Shown: positions 1 through 10,710 of the stretch, piece after piece | How positions within the stretch are numbered: the stretch's first letter is position 1 | Layout: every line of letters starts with the position of its first letter | NCBI GenBank assembly: GCA_963676075.2 | Contig: CAXXNZ010000011.1 | Span: 124,001 to 188,000 of the forward strand | DNA from: JAHJQZ01 sp963676075 | Lineage (GTDB): Bacteria; Pseudomonadota; Alphaproteobacteria; Rhizobiales; Devosiaceae | Reading direction: 5' to 3' | Length of the DNA: 64,000 nt | Notes under the pieces: generated by a model | What the model was told of the DNA's origin: nothing | Databases searched by the model: none | The model's input: the letters and a program-made list of their open reading frames with translations, nothing else | Made by a program: the position numbers and the translations under genes

Positions 1-30
1 AATCTTGTGCGGGCTAAGCCGTGCCGGTCC

Positions 31-1587
31 TCACTCCCACTCAATGGTCCCGGGCGGCTTCGACGTTACGTCATAGACCACCCGGTTGATGCCCCGAACC
101 TCGTTGATGATCCGCGTCGCGGCGCGGCCGAGGAAATTCATGTCGTAGGGGAAGAAATCCGCCGTCATGCCGTCAACCGAAGTCACGGCCCTGAGGGCAC
201 AGACAAACTCATATGTGCGCCCATCGCCCATGACACCGACAGTCTGCACCGGCAGCAACACGGCGAAGGCCTGCCAGATCTCGTCGTAAAGCCCGGCCTT
301 GCGGATTTCGTCGAGATAGATGGCGTCAGCTTGCCTGAGAATATCGAGCTTGTCGCGGGTAACGCCGCCCGGCAGGCGGATGGCCAGACCGGGACCGGGG
401 AACGGATGGCGGCCCACGAAGCTCTCGGGCAGACCGAGCTCGCGGCCGAGCGCTCTGACCTCGTCCTTGAACAGTTCGCGCAGAGGCTCGACGAGCTTCA
501 TGTTCATGCGCTCGGGCAGCCCGCCGACATTGTGGTGCGATTTGATCGTTGCCGACGGCCCGCCGGAAAACGACACGGATTCGATCACATCGGGATAAAG
601 CGTACCCTGCGCCAGAAAGTCGGCGCCGCCGATCTTTTTGGCTTCATCTTCAAAGGTTTCGATGAACAACCGCCCAATCGTCTTGCGCTTGGTCTCGGGG
701 TCGGATTCCCCTTCGAGCGCATCAATGAATGTGTCTGCGGCATCCACCAGTACCAGCGGGATATTGTAGTGGTTGCGGAACATGTCGACGACCTCGGTGG
801 CCTCGTTCTGCCGCATCAATCCGTGGTCCACAAGAATGCAGGTCAGCTGATCTCCGATCGCTTCGTGGATCAAAACGGCAGCGACCGAAGAATCGACCCC
901 GCCGGACAGCCCGCAGATGACCTTGCCGTCCCCGACCTGCTCGCGGATCTGCCGCACCGCTTGTTGCCGGTACGCAGCCATGGTCCAGTCGCCGGTGCAG
1001 CCGCAGATATCATAGGCGAAGTTCTTGTAGAGCTTGGCGCCGTCCGGAGTGTGATGCACTTCCGGATGGAACTGGGTCGCCCACATGCGCCGCTCTTCAT
1101 TGGCGACGATCGCCATCGGCGCGCCGGGTGAGGTCGCGACGACCTCGAAGCCATCCGGCAATTCGGTGACGCGATCGCCATGGCTCATCCAGACCTGGTG
1201 TTCGGAGCCAAGCTCCCACACCCCATCATAGAGCGCGCATGGCGTGTTCGGCGTCAGCATGGCGCGACCGAACTCGCGGTGATGGCCGCCCTCGACCTTG
1301 CCGCCGAGCGCTACCGCCAGCGCCTGCTGGCCGTAACAGATGCCAAGGATCGGCACGCCGGCTTCGACCAATCGCGCATCAAGCGTTGGCGCGCCGTCGT
1401 CAAGCACGCTGGCCGGTCCACCGCTGAGAATGATGCCGACTGGCGCGAGCCGGTCGAGATGATCGGCTGCATTGGAAAACGGATGGATTTCGCAATAAAC
1501 GTCGAGCTCACGCAGGCGCCGGGCAATGAGCTGGGTCACCTGCGAACCGAAATCGACAATGAGGATGGCTTGGTGCTGCGCTGTCAT
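31..1587 (-). CDS. guaA: GMP synthase (glutamine-hydrolysing)
   Basis: Converts XMP to GMP using glutamine and ATP, the last step of GMP synthesis in the cytosol. The 518-residue length is normal for the family. The N-terminal class I glutamine amidotransferase domain shows the nucleophile motif GICYGQQ and the HPEVHHT triad motif. The ATP-pyrophosphatase domain has the PP-loop GLSGGVDSSVAA, and the protein ends in the conserved C-terminal KPPGTIEWE. The start follows from the strong N-terminal match (ILIVDFGSQ). Its partner guaB, which makes XMP, lies about 5 kb away on the same strand but in a separate unit. Identification is secure. Confidence 0.98.
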   Translation of the reverse strand: MTAQHQAILIVDFGSQVTQLIARRLRELDVYCEIHPFSNAADHLDRLAPVGIILSGGPASVLDDGAPTLDARLVEAGVPILGICYGQQALAVALGGKVEGGHHREFGRAMLTPNTPCALYDGVWELGSEHQVWMSHGDRVTELPDGFEVVATSPGAPMAIVANEERRMWATQFHPEVHHTPDGAKLYKNFAYDICGCTGDWTMAAYRQQAVRQIREQVGDGKVICGLSGGVDSSVAAVLIHEAIGDQLTCILVDHGLMRQNEATEVVDMFRNHYNIPLVLVDAADTFIDALEGESDPETKRKTIGRLFIETFEDEAKKIGGADFLAQGTLYPDVIESVSFSGGPSATIKSHHNVGGLPERMNMKLVEPLRELFKDEVRALGRELGLPESFVGRHPFPGPGLAIRLPGGVTRDKLDILRQADAIYLDEIRKAGLYDEIWQAFAVLLPVQTVGVMGDGRTYEFVCALRAVTSVDGMTADFFPYDMNFLGRAATRIINEVRGINRVVYDVTSKPPGTIEWE

Positions 1588-1784
1588 GGCGAGGCTTTAT
1601 AGCCGGTTCCGCGATTCCGCAAGACGGGGTGTACTGTGACAGGCAGGAAATGCCGATTTTTCAGGGATTATTGGCGCCGGCCAACCTCAAGCGTGACTGG
1701 CTAAAAAGCCGGACGCACCGTCTCTGCGTCCAACAGGGACATTCGGTCCACTTGTTCGAACGCCACCAAGGTTCCTAGGGTAAG

Positions 1785-3041
1785 ATGCGGCATACCTTGG
1801 CAAGGCCGAGCATCATGAGTGATCGTCATTTCCTGACCGGCGCTGATTTCATCCGGGCCCTTGCCTGTCTTGGTGTCCTGATTCACCATCTTGCGCAACG
1901 CCTTGATGTGCAATCCTTTTCTCCGGCGATTAAGGCGATGCATTCGGTTGCAATCATGGGATCTTTCGGGGTCGGCGCCTTTTTCGTGCTGTCGGGTTAT
2001 CTGTTGTCGCGGCCGTTCTGGCTGGCGATCGACACCGAAACCAACATGCCCTCGCTGCGGCTTTACGCGTTAAGACGGGCTGCGCGCATAGCACCAGGGT
2101 TCTGGACGGCGCTGATCGTCAGCTTTGTTCTGTCCATCACCGTTTTCGGCGTGCCGTTCGATACGACACTGATGCAGCGCCTGGTCGCCGGCGCCACCTT
2201 CACCAGCGCCTGGCACTGGCTGACCATGTTCCCTGTCGAGGTCAATGGCCCGTTGTGGAGCATCGGCTTCGAGGTGATGTCCTACTTGCTGCTGCCCTTG
2301 TGCTTTGCCTTGATGTGCATCGGCGGGCGCTGCGGGCTAACAGGTTGGTCGGCCCGGATCGTCTGGCTCGGGGCCATTCTTCTTGCACTCGCCGCACATT
2401 TCCTCACCATCAATATGGTCGATATCCGCGGCACCGGCATCGGCTGGCAATATGGGCTGGTCGGTGGCGCGCGCGTATGGATGCCCACGTACAACGTCTT
2501 CGGTTTTTTCGCCATCTTCGCCATCGGCGCGCTGGCGGGAGGCGTGCAGGTGCTGCTCATCAGCCACCGCCACTGGCTGTTCGATCTGCTGTTTCTTGCC
2601 GGCCTCGCCATGGCGGCTTGGTCGACCGGCCCCTATCTCAACCGTGAGATTGCGGAAGGCTGGGGCCTTCTCGGCATCCCCTACGCCTATCCGGTCTTCC
2701 CGCTCGGCATCGGGTTGGCACTCGCAGTGGCGCCGTCTTCGCTCTGGATCGGCCGCGTCACCGAAATGCGCATCTTTCGCTACATCGCATTGATTTCATT
2801 TGGTCTTTACATCTGGCATTATCTGGCGCTCGAACTGGTTCGCCAACTTGCCGCCCCGATGTTCCATTTCGCCGGCATCGCCGATCCGGGATACTGGGCC
2901 CTGCTTTGCCTGGTGAGCGTCAGCATTTCCTTCGTCACTGCCCATCTCTCCTACAGCTTCATCGAACGACCGGCTCTTGACTGGGCGAGGCGCGTCGAAA
3001 CGCGCGGGTATAGGCGCGGCAAGCGTCAAACCGCCACTTGA
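1785..3041 (+). CDS. Acyltransferase 3 family membrane protein
   Basis: Integral membrane acyltransferase of the type that O-acetylates or O-succinylates surface polysaccharides; the substrate cannot be told. About ten hydrophobic segments run through the 418 residues. The typical N-terminal signature is visible (ADFIRALACLGVLIHHL, with the catalytic-type His), as is WSIGFEVMSY in the middle and a C-terminal FIERP motif. An internal ATG ten codons in (position 1815, MSDRHFLTG) is an equally good start. The gene is divergent from guaA and stands alone. Confidence 0.85.
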   Translation: MRHTLARPSIMSDRHFLTGADFIRALACLGVLIHHLAQRLDVQSFSPAIKAMHSVAIMGSFGVGAFFVLSGYLLSRPFWLAIDTETNMPSLRLYALRRAARIAPGFWTALIVSFVLSITVFGVPFDTTLMQRLVAGATFTSAWHWLTMFPVEVNGPLWSIGFEVMSYLLLPLCFALMCIGGRCGLTGWSARIVWLGAILLALAAHFLTINMVDIRGTGIGWQYGLVGGARVWMPTYNVFGFFAIFAIGALAGGVQVLLISHRHWLFDLLFLAGLAMAAWSTGPYLNREIAEGWGLLGIPYAYPVFPLGIGLALAVAPSSLWIGRVTEMRIFRYIALISFGLYIWHYLALELVRQLAAPMFHFAGIADPGYWALLCLVSVSISFVTAHLSYSFIERPALDWARRVETRGYRRGKRQTAT

Positions 3042-3152
3042 CGTGACCGCATCTGTCTACCACCGTCTCCCGGCTCAAATTCAGCCGGCGGACAAGGACC
3101 TGCACCACGGACTGCCGGAGCAACGACGCCTAGACAACAAGAGGAATTCCCT

Positions 3153-3650
3153 ATGACTGCCAATGCTTCTTCTCCGGCGCGTCGCCGCCGGCACAGCCTA
3201 CTGACCGCCGGAACCCTGGCTGGCCTTGCTGGCGGCGTGATGGAGATTGTCTGGATCATGCTCTACGCCTCGCTGTCCGGACACGACGCCGCGATTGTCG
3301 CGCGCGGCGTGACCGCCTCGGTGTTTCCGGACCTCGCCTCGGCGCCGTCCTCGATCGCAATTGGGCTGTTGATCCACATGGTTTTGGCAGTCGGTCTCGG
3401 CATCGTCATTGCCATAGCCATCCCTGCGGTTCTGCCGCGCGTTGCCGGCACCTTCGTCGAGCCAATCCTGGTCGTTGCCTGTCTTGCCGGCGTGTGGACG
3501 ATGAACTTCTTCGTGCTGCTGCCGATCATCAACAACGACTTCGTCACCATCGTCCCCTTCGCGGTGAGCTTCACCTCCAAGATGCTGTTCGGCTTCGCGT
3601 CGGCGCTCGTCTTCTGGGTGATGCGGGCCAAGCCTGCCGACAACAAATAA
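3153..3650 (+). CDS. Small four-helix membrane protein, unknown function
   Basis: I do not recognise a named family. The 165-residue product has a short basic N-terminus (ARRRRH) and about four hydrophobic segments, so it should sit in the inner membrane. A good ribosome site (AGAGGA) lies about 8 bases before the ATG. It is convergent with the downstream tspO-like gene, and a hairpin separates the two. Confidence 0.75.
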   Translation: MTANASSPARRRRHSLLTAGTLAGLAGGVMEIVWIMLYASLSGHDAAIVARGVTASVFPDLASAPSSIAIGLLIHMVLAVGLGIVIAIAIPAVLPRVAGTFVEPILVVACLAGVWTMNFFVLLPIINNDFVTIVPFAVSFTSKMLFGFASALVFWVMRAKPADNK

Positions 3651-3654
3651 AGAT

Positions 3655-3684
3655 CCGGCGCCAGGCCCCCACAGCCCGGCGCCG
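3655..3684. terminator. Hairpin between convergent genes
   Basis: Inverted repeat CGGCGCC ... GGCGCCG in the short gap between the small membrane protein gene and the convergent tspO-like gene. It has no clear T-run. Probably a two-way terminator. Confidence 0.45.
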
Positions 3685-3712
3685 TTCCTGCCTTCCCGCG
3701 GATCATCCCGGC

Positions 3713-4207
3713 TCAGTTGAGCCAGGCGACCGCCGCATTGAGAAGGCCGGCAAAGCTGACCCAGGCAAGATAGGGCATCATCAGCCAGCTGGAGGTGCGA
3801 TCGGCATGCCAGGCGGCAGCGATGACCCCGACGATCAGCAACCACATCACCGCGAGCACGACCAGCGCCGGCCACAGGAGCTGCAGCGTGAAAAACACCG
3901 GTGTCCAAACCCAGTTGACGACGAGCTGACCGAACCAGAGTTTCATTGCCAGTCCGCTCCGCTCGGTGATCCACAGGCGCCAGCCGGCAATGGCGATCAT
4001 GAGATACAGAAGCGTCCAGACCGGCGCAAACACCCAGTTCGGAGGGTTGAAAAACGGCTTGTCGAGCCCGGAATACCAGGCTCCGGGAGCATTCAGAACG
4101 CCAATGAACGAGCCTGCGCCAACAACAACGACGAGAAAGACGGCGAGCGCCAGCCAGTTGTGACTGAGGCTGCCAGATCCTGCTGTATCGGTTTTTGTCA
4201 TGATCAT
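3713..4207 (-). CDS. tspO: TspO/MBR family tryptophan-rich membrane protein
   Basis: TspO proteins are five-helix membrane proteins that bind porphyrins and affect tetrapyrrole and stress signalling. This one shows the family features: SFIGVLNAPGAWYSGLDKPFFNPPNW in the N-terminal third (key parts GAWY, LDKPFFNPPNW) and many Trp residues in the helices. The open frame reaches back to 4303, but the extra 32 residues are polar and unlike TspO. The ATG at 4207 or 4201 (MIMTKTD) gives the usual length of about 160. Confidence 0.88.
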   Translation of the reverse strand: MIMTKTDTAGSGSLSHNWLALAVFLVVVVGAGSFIGVLNAPGAWYSGLDKPFFNPPNWVFAPVWTLLYLMIAIAGWRLWITERSGLAMKLWFGQLVVNWVWTPVFFTLQLLWPALVVLAVMWLLIVGVIAAAWHADRTSSWLMMPYLAWVSFAGLLNAAVAWLN

Positions 4208-4376
4208 CGAACGGCACGTCTCGGCACCGCCCCCTGTTTTGCATTTGCCATGTTTGCGAACCCCGGGCTGCGTCTGATCGACGTCACAATGTCTCATCGG
4301 CACACCCCTGCCCGTTCTTGCTTAACGGCTGAGGCAGTGAAATCGTTGCACACAGAATCCTTTCGGGAGCAAAGCG

Positions 4377-4955
4377 ATGTTTGAAGGCCATGACTGGCTC
4401 AACCCGCCGCCGCACTGGTCGGTCGACGAAAAGGGGCTCAGCGTCACCGCTGCAGCCGAGACCGATTTCTGGAAGAACACCTTCTACGGCTTTCAGCATT
4501 CCAACGGCCATCTGTTTGCGAAAATGGTCGAGGGCGATTTCTCGGCCGAGGCGGTGTTTTCATCCGCCTATCCGGAGCAATACGACCAGGCCGGCATCAT
4601 GCTGCGCGTCGACGACGACAACTGGATCAAGACCGGCATCGAATTCACCGACGGCAAGCCGCATATGAGCGCCGTCCTCACCCGCGATAATCAATCGGAT
4701 TGGAGCGTCATCCCCCTGCCTGTCGAGGCGATGGCCGGCATGCATGTCCGGCTGACGCGGCACGACGACGCCCTCAGGGTGCAATATCGCTGGGGCGAAG
4801 AGCCGTGGGAGATGGCGCGTCTCGGCTATCTCGCCATGCCACCACGTGTCGCCGTCGGGCCGATGGTCTGCTCGCCCCTAGGCGCCGAACTCACCGTGCA
4901 GTTCTCACGCTTCGCAGTCGGGCCGGCCATTTCGCGCGAACTGCACGCGAGCTAA
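4377..4955 (+). CDS. DUF1349 family protein (concanavalin-like fold)
   Basis: A 192-residue soluble protein matching the DUF1349 family, a beta-sandwich group whose yeast member is described as a regulator of enolase/galactose metabolism. Typical features are FWKNTFYGF near the start and YDQAGIMLRVDDDNWIKTG near residues 60-80. No signal peptide is seen, so it is probably cytosolic. A GGAG ribosome site precedes the ATG. It sits between two TspO-type genes on the other strand. Its true substrate is unknown. Confidence 0.82.
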   Translation: MFEGHDWLNPPPHWSVDEKGLSVTAAAETDFWKNTFYGFQHSNGHLFAKMVEGDFSAEAVFSSAYPEQYDQAGIMLRVDDDNWIKTGIEFTDGKPHMSAVLTRDNQSDWSVIPLPVEAMAGMHVRLTRHDDALRVQYRWGEEPWEMARLGYLAMPPRVAVGPMVCSPLGAELTVQFSRFAVGPAISRELHAS

Positions 4956-4962
4956 TGGTCGC

Positions 4963-5427
4963 TCAGGCAGCCAGAAGCAGATAGATCAGCCCGGACGAGC
5001 TGTAGCCGAGCCATAACACCAGCGGCAGCAGCGTCCAGGCGGTGCCGGCGCCGATCGAAACCACTAATGGCAACAAAACCGTCGCGAGCAGCGCTGCCAG
5101 CGCCAGCACGGCTGCGCCCAGCCAGACGGCGCCACAGGCATAAAGGAACAGGCGCCAGACCAGAAGGCTTGCGAACATGATGCTCCAGACGACCAGCATC
5201 AGGCCCCGGCGTTTCTCGATGTGAATGCGCCAGCCGAGCCAGCCGACAATGGCAAAAGCCATCAGCCACACCAGCGCTGTCAAAGGTGACGGCATGACAG
5301 GGACAAAGGAAAGCAATCCCGGCGGCAGCAACCGCGGCGCAAAGGCAATGCCGGATGCGGCGCCCAGCGACACCACAATGCCCTCGAACAAGGCAAGTCT
5401 CAGATTGGGCAGGTCAGCCCCGGCCAT
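4963..5427 (-). CDS. Divergent TspO-like membrane protein
   Basis: A 154-residue protein with about five hydrophobic segments in the TspO pattern (WLMAFAIVGWLGWRIHIEKRR then four helices). It lacks the strong WYxxLxKP loop of true TspO, so it is a distant relative or another five-helix family. It converges on the DUF1349 gene with only 7 bp between them. Whether it is functionally related to the neighbouring tspO is unknown. Confidence 0.65.
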   Translation of the reverse strand: MAGADLPNLRLALFEGIVVSLGAASGIAFAPRLLPPGLLSFVPVMPSPLTALVWLMAFAIVGWLGWRIHIEKRRGLMLVVWSIMFASLLVWRLFLYACGAVWLGAAVLALAALLATVLLPLVVSIGAGTAWTLLPLVLWLGYSSSGLIYLLLAA

Positions 5428-5557
5428 GTTCCCCGGTCCTCGCGCCCCACAATGCCTTGGGCGATCGCATATTTTGTTAAAATATACGAAAGACTAGATC
5501 GGGGACCTGCCAGTGCCCAGATATAAAACAGCTAATCGGCTTGCCGTATTGTCGCGC

Positions 5558-6853
5558 CTACCCAGTTTTCCGCTCTAGAACCGCAATGAAAAAGCCATCG
5601 GTTTCTGTACTACCGGGGCTGAGATGCAAATGCGTATCAGCGAGTCCGACTGGCGGCGCAGCAGCGGGGAACCGGGAACTCCACAGTGATCTGTGGTCGA
5701 CCGGCACGAAGTCCGGGTGACGCGTGCGGAAGGCGGCAATGCTGCCGGTGTTTTCGGTCGGCAGCAGTGAACAGGTGATAAAGGCCAGACGTCCACCGGG
5801 CCGGACAAGCGCCGCTGCCTTGTCGAGAATCTCCGCTTGCTCGCCGACACGGGCGTCGAGCTGTTCCGGCGTCAGCCGCCATTTGGCATCGGGTCGCCGC
5901 CGCCAGGTCCCGGTTCCGGTGCAGGGTGCGTCGACCAGCACCATGTCCATGCGCCCGGCAAGATCGTCGAGCACGCCGGGCTCGGGCGGACGCACCTGCA
6001 CGTTACGAGCGCCGGCACGCTTGAGCCTATCATAAATCGGCGCCAGGCGGTTGCGGTCGGAATCATGGGCGAAGATCTGGCCGCGATTGCCCATATCCGC
6101 CGCCATGGCGAGGGTCTTGCCACCGCCGCCGGCGCAAAAGTCCATGACCTGCTGACCGGGCGCCGCCGCCGCGAAGGCGGCCACGGCCTGCGAGCCGGCG
6201 TCCTGTATCTCGAACCAGCCCTTGAGATAGCCTTCATCGACGATGACGTTGGGCGTTCGGGCATCGCGCTTGCCCGCCGGCAACCGCAATCCGAGCGGAA
6301 CGATCGGCGCATGTTCCGGCGCGAAACGCTTCAGTGACTTCTCGACACGTGCCAAATCGGATTTGAGCGCATTGACCCTCAGATCGACCGGCGGACGTCC
6401 GGTCAGCCCCTGCCCTTCGGCAATCCAGTTTTCGCCAAAGGTTTCGGCGAACATCGGCGCCACCCACTCCGGCAGGTCGGTGCGAACGTGATCTGGCGCC
6501 CCGGCAAGGGGGTCGGTCGCAGTCAGCCGAACCAGTTCGTCGGGTGTGATCGCTTCGGGGGCGAATTTATCCGCCTCGAAGCTCGCCGTCAGCGCCTCCG
6601 GTTCCTCGCCCCAGTCACGGACGGCGACCGAAAGCACCAGTGCCCGCGGCGTTTCGGCTCCCATGGCATAACCATGCGAGGCCCGCCGCCTCAGCGCATC
6701 GTAGACAAGATTACCGATGGCGGCCCGGTCGCCCGAGCCGGCGAAACGATGCCCCGTGCCCCAGTCGCGCAGCGCTTCGGATGCGGGGCGCTTGCGCGTC
6801 TCGAGATCGGTAAGAACCTCGATAGCGGCGGAGAGGCGTCCGGGCAAATGCAT
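5558..6853 (-). CDS. rsmB: RsmB/NOP-family rRNA cytosine-5 methyltransferase
   Basis: SAM-dependent methyltransferase that makes m5C in ribosomal RNA. The 431 residues include an N-terminal NusB-like helical region followed by the catalytic domain. The SAM motif VMDFCAGGGGKTLAMA and the two catalytic cysteines (VDAPCTGTGTWRRRPDAKW and FITCSLLPTEN) are all present. It starts 13 bp after the guaB stop, so the two are probably co-transcribed. The symbol is by family; the exact target base is not shown by sequence. Confidence 0.9.
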   Translation of the reverse strand: MHLPGRLSAAIEVLTDLETRKRPASEALRDWGTGHRFAGSGDRAAIGNLVYDALRRRASHGYAMGAETPRALVLSVAVRDWGEEPEALTASFEADKFAPEAITPDELVRLTATDPLAGAPDHVRTDLPEWVAPMFAETFGENWIAEGQGLTGRPPVDLRVNALKSDLARVEKSLKRFAPEHAPIVPLGLRLPAGKRDARTPNVIVDEGYLKGWFEIQDAGSQAVAAFAAAAPGQQVMDFCAGGGGKTLAMAADMGNRGQIFAHDSDRNRLAPIYDRLKRAGARNVQVRPPEPGVLDDLAGRMDMVLVDAPCTGTGTWRRRPDAKWRLTPEQLDARVGEQAEILDKAAALVRPGGRLAFITCSLLPTENTGSIAAFRTRHPDFVPVDHRSLWSSRFPAAAPPVGLADTHLHLSPGSTETDGFFIAVLERKTG

Positions 6854-6866
6854 GTGGCAGATCCGA

Positions 6867-8369
6867 TCAGTTGCCGGCGCGATAGTTCGGCGGTTCGCGG
6901 GTGATCGAGACGTCGTGGACGTGGCTTTCGCTCAGGCCCGCACCGGAAATACGCACGAAGGTCGCTGTTTCACGGAAGGTCTTGAGATCGGCAGCGCCGG
7001 TATAGCCCATGGCGGCTCGCAGCCCTCCTGCGAGCTGATGCAGCACATTGCCCGCCGGTCCCTTGTAAGGCACCTGGCCCTCGATGCCCTCGGGCACGAG
7101 CTTCAGGCTGTCGCTGACTTCGGCCTGGAAATAACGATCCGCCGAACCGCGCGCCATGGCGCCGACCGAGCCCATGCCGCGATAGGATTTGTATGAGCGC
7201 CCCTGGTAGAGATAGACCTCGCCCGGGCTTTCGTCGGTGCCGGCCAGAAGCGAGCCGACCATGGCAGCCGATGCGCCACCAGCCAGCGCCTTGGCAAGGT
7301 CGCCGGAGAACTTGATGCCGCCATCGGCGATGACCGGCACGCCCTGCTTGTCAGCTTCCTCGGCTGAGGCCATGACGGCGGCGAGCTGAGGCACACCGAC
7401 GCCGGCAACGACACGGGTGGTGCAGATCGAGCCCGGACCGATACCGACCTTGATCGAGTCGGCTCCGGCATCGATCAACGCCTTGGTCGCTTCCGCCGTG
7501 GCGACATTGCCGGCGACGATCCGGACTGCGTTGGATTCCTTCTTGATGCGATTGACCACTTCGGCAACATGAACCGAATGGCCATGAGCGGTGTCGATCA
7601 CCAGCAGGTCGACGCCGGCATCGATGAGCTGCATCGAGCGCTCATAGCCCTTGTCCCCGACAGTCGACGCAGCAGCGACGCGCAGGCGCCCCTGTGCATC
7701 CTTGATGGCGTAGGGATGGGCGACGGCCTTTTCCATGTCCTTGACGGTGATCAGGCCGATGCAGTTGCGGTCGACGTCAACGACCAGCAGTTTCTCGATG
7801 CGGTTCTGGTGCAGCAACCGCTTCGCATCGCTCTGGCTGACGCCCTCGCGAACGGTCACGAGATTGTCGCGCGTCATCAACTCGTAGACCTTTTGGTTCG
7901 GGTCGGAAGCGAAGCGCACGTCGCGGTTGGTGAGAATGCCGACCAGCTTGCCGGTGGCGCGGCCGCCGGTGCCGCCGTTCTCAACCACGGGAATGCCGGA
8001 GATCTTGGCCTTGGCCATCAGGTCAAGTGCGTCGGCCAGGGTCGCTTCGGGACCGATGGTGATCGGGTTGACCACCATGCCGGATTCAAACGATTTGACC
8101 AGCCTGACCTCTTCGGCCTGGCGTTCCTCGGTAAGGTTTCGGTGGATGACGCCCATGCCGCCGGCCTGGGCCATGGCGATTGCCATCGGGGCCTCGGTGA
8201 CCGTGTCCATGGCCGAGCTGAGGATCGGCAGATTGAGCTCGATATCCTTGGTAACGCGTGTGCGAATGTCGGCATCTGCCGGCAAGACGTCGGAGCGTGC
8301 CGGTTGCAACAGCACATCATCGAACGTGAGTGCTTCTTCGCCTGTAATGGATGTGATGATCTTGGCCAC
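6867..8369 (-). CDS. guaB: IMP dehydrogenase
   Basis: Oxidises IMP to XMP with NAD+, the rate-limiting step of guanine nucleotide synthesis. A TIM barrel is interrupted by two CBS domains (about residues 95-220). The catalytic loop GPGSICTTRVVAGVGVPQ contains the active Cys, followed by the DGGI and RGMGSVGAM flap motifs. The likely start is the GTG at 8369 (VAKIITSITGEE), which has an AAGGG site 7 bases upstream; a TTG two codons earlier (8375) is also open. The rsmB-like gene follows. Confidence 0.97.
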   Translation of the reverse strand: MAKIITSITGEEALTFDDVLLQPARSDVLPADADIRTRVTKDIELNLPILSSAMDTVTEAPMAIAMAQAGGMGVIHRNLTEERQAEEVRLVKSFESGMVVNPITIGPEATLADALDLMAKAKISGIPVVENGGTGGRATGKLVGILTNRDVRFASDPNQKVYELMTRDNLVTVREGVSQSDAKRLLHQNRIEKLLVVDVDRNCIGLITVKDMEKAVAHPYAIKDAQGRLRVAAASTVGDKGYERSMQLIDAGVDLLVIDTAHGHSVHVAEVVNRIKKESNAVRIVAGNVATAEATKALIDAGADSIKVGIGPGSICTTRVVAGVGVPQLAAVMASAEEADKQGVPVIADGGIKFSGDLAKALAGGASAAMVGSLLAGTDESPGEVYLYQGRSYKSYRGMGSVGAMARGSADRYFQAEVSDSLKLVPEGIEGQVPYKGPAGNVLHQLAGGLRAAMGYTGAADLKTFRETATFVRISGAGLSESHVHDVSITREPPNYRAGN

Positions 8370-8550
8370 GGCCAAACCCTTTCGTGCGCCTTAAAGACTC
8401 AAAAATGAAGAGATCGCGCCGCGCTGATTTGGAGACTCGGGCGGCTGCTGGTTGGCACGGGCCAATACCACCCGTAGACGAGTTTGGAAAGGGTGAGCAG
8501 GACGCGGCGCTCAATAGGTGTCTTGGCGCCAGGGGCTCGTGGCGCACGGC

Positions 8551-8661
8551 GTCATCCCCGACCCGATCGGAGATTCAGCCGCGCGTAGTCTTGCCCGCGA
8601 AAGGAGTTTTCGCACTCGGCAGACGCCTCGCCGCTGAATTCCCGTGCGCCCGGGACTGACG
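8551..8661. repeat. Dispersed intergenic repeat, copy 1
   Basis: A roughly 110-bp block in the guaB / ABC-transporter gap that matches the block at 12221-12329. Shared pieces are GTCATYCCCG at the left, CGCGYAGTCYTGC in the centre, CTCGGCAGACGCCTCG, and a GGAYTGACGC-like right end. The outer ends are inverted to each other, giving a foldable palindromic unit. The rest of the 8370-8698 gap holds no convincing gene. Confidence 0.7.
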
Positions 8662-8698
8662 CTCTACCTTGGACCGGCGTAGCCGAAAGGCCTCGTCC

Positions 8699-9456
8699 CT
8701 ACGGCTTGATCCGCCAGCCGGTGCGGAAAATCCAGGAGATAATTGCTAAGCACGCCAACATGAACAGTGCCACAGCACCAAGGCTGACGGCGATATTGAC
8801 GTCGGATATTTCGTAAAAGGCCCAGCGGAAACCCGAGATCAGATAGACCACCGGGTTGAACAACGACACCGTCTGCCAGAGCGGCGGCAGGCTCGAAATC
8901 GAGTAAAAGCTGCCGCCGAGAAAGGCCAGCGGCGTGATCAGCAGCATCGGCACGAGATTGAGCTGTTCAAACCCGTCGGCCCAGATGCCGAGGATGAAGC
9001 CGAACATCGAGAAGGTGACCGCCGTCAGCACCAGAAAGGCGAACATCCAGACCGGATGCTGGACTTCGTAGGGCACGAAGAAGCGGGCCGTGACCAGGAT
9101 GATGAGACCGATGACAATCGATTTGGTCGCCGCGGCGCCGACAAAGCCGACGGTCATTTCCAGCGGCGAGACCGGTGCGGACAGGTATTCGCGTATCGTG
9201 CCGGTGAATTTGGGGAAGTAGATGCCAACGGCGGCATTGGTCACCGACAGCATCAGCAGTGACATCATCACCAGCCCCGGCACGATGAAGGCGCCATAGG
9301 CGACGCCGTCGACGGTCTGGATACGCGAGCCGATGGCGGCGCCGAAAACGATGAAATACAGCGACGTCGAAATGACGGGCGCCAGGACAGATTGCATCCA
9401 GGTGCGGATTGTACGAGACATTTCATGGGTATAGATGGCGGCTATGGCGCGATAGT

Positions 9457-9460
<4 letters not shown>
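8699..9460 (-). CDS. ABC-2 type transporter permease
   Basis: A 253-residue membrane protein with six hydrophobic segments and the ABC-2 pattern (LAPVISTSLYFIVFG near the start, LITPLAFLGGSFYSISSLP near residue 180). It overlaps the upstream ATPase gene by 4 bp (ATGA), so the two form one exporter. The substrate may be a lipid, polysaccharide or drug; the sequence does not say. Confidence 0.92.
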
Positions 9461-10383
<923 letters not shown>

Positions 10384-10710
10384 GCGGCACCCTTCCTTGT
10401 TCGGTGACAGGTGGGCCGGAAATCATCTGGCGGAGCAGCGCAAATAGGTGCTGGCAGCCTTCGGGTCAAGTTGTCGCAGGTAACTCGGCGATAATCCGGC
10501 CTCCTGTCCAACCATTTCCGGCACCTTAAAGTGCCACCGAAATGCATGGCGCCGAAAAGGCATGAGATCGACCGGCAAACGCCCACACCCGACGCATTGC
10601 TTAGTGGATCACTCAAGATTGTACCGCAATCGACGGATCCCGCGCGGGACAGGCGCCCTCTCCTGTGCTAGGAGCGCCCTACCTCTTTTTCTTCTCAGGC
10701 GAATCCTCTC
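10384..10710. other. Divergent intergenic region without a gene
   Basis: 327 bp between the minus-strand ABC operon and the plus-strand MFS gene. I see no convincing open frame or RNA gene. It should contain both promoters, but no clear boxes stand out. Confidence 0.5.

Noticed and set aside
3198..4244. 348-codon minus-strand open frame
   Set aside because: Overlaps the small membrane protein gene and tspO in a shadow frame and is Arg-rich without a domain.
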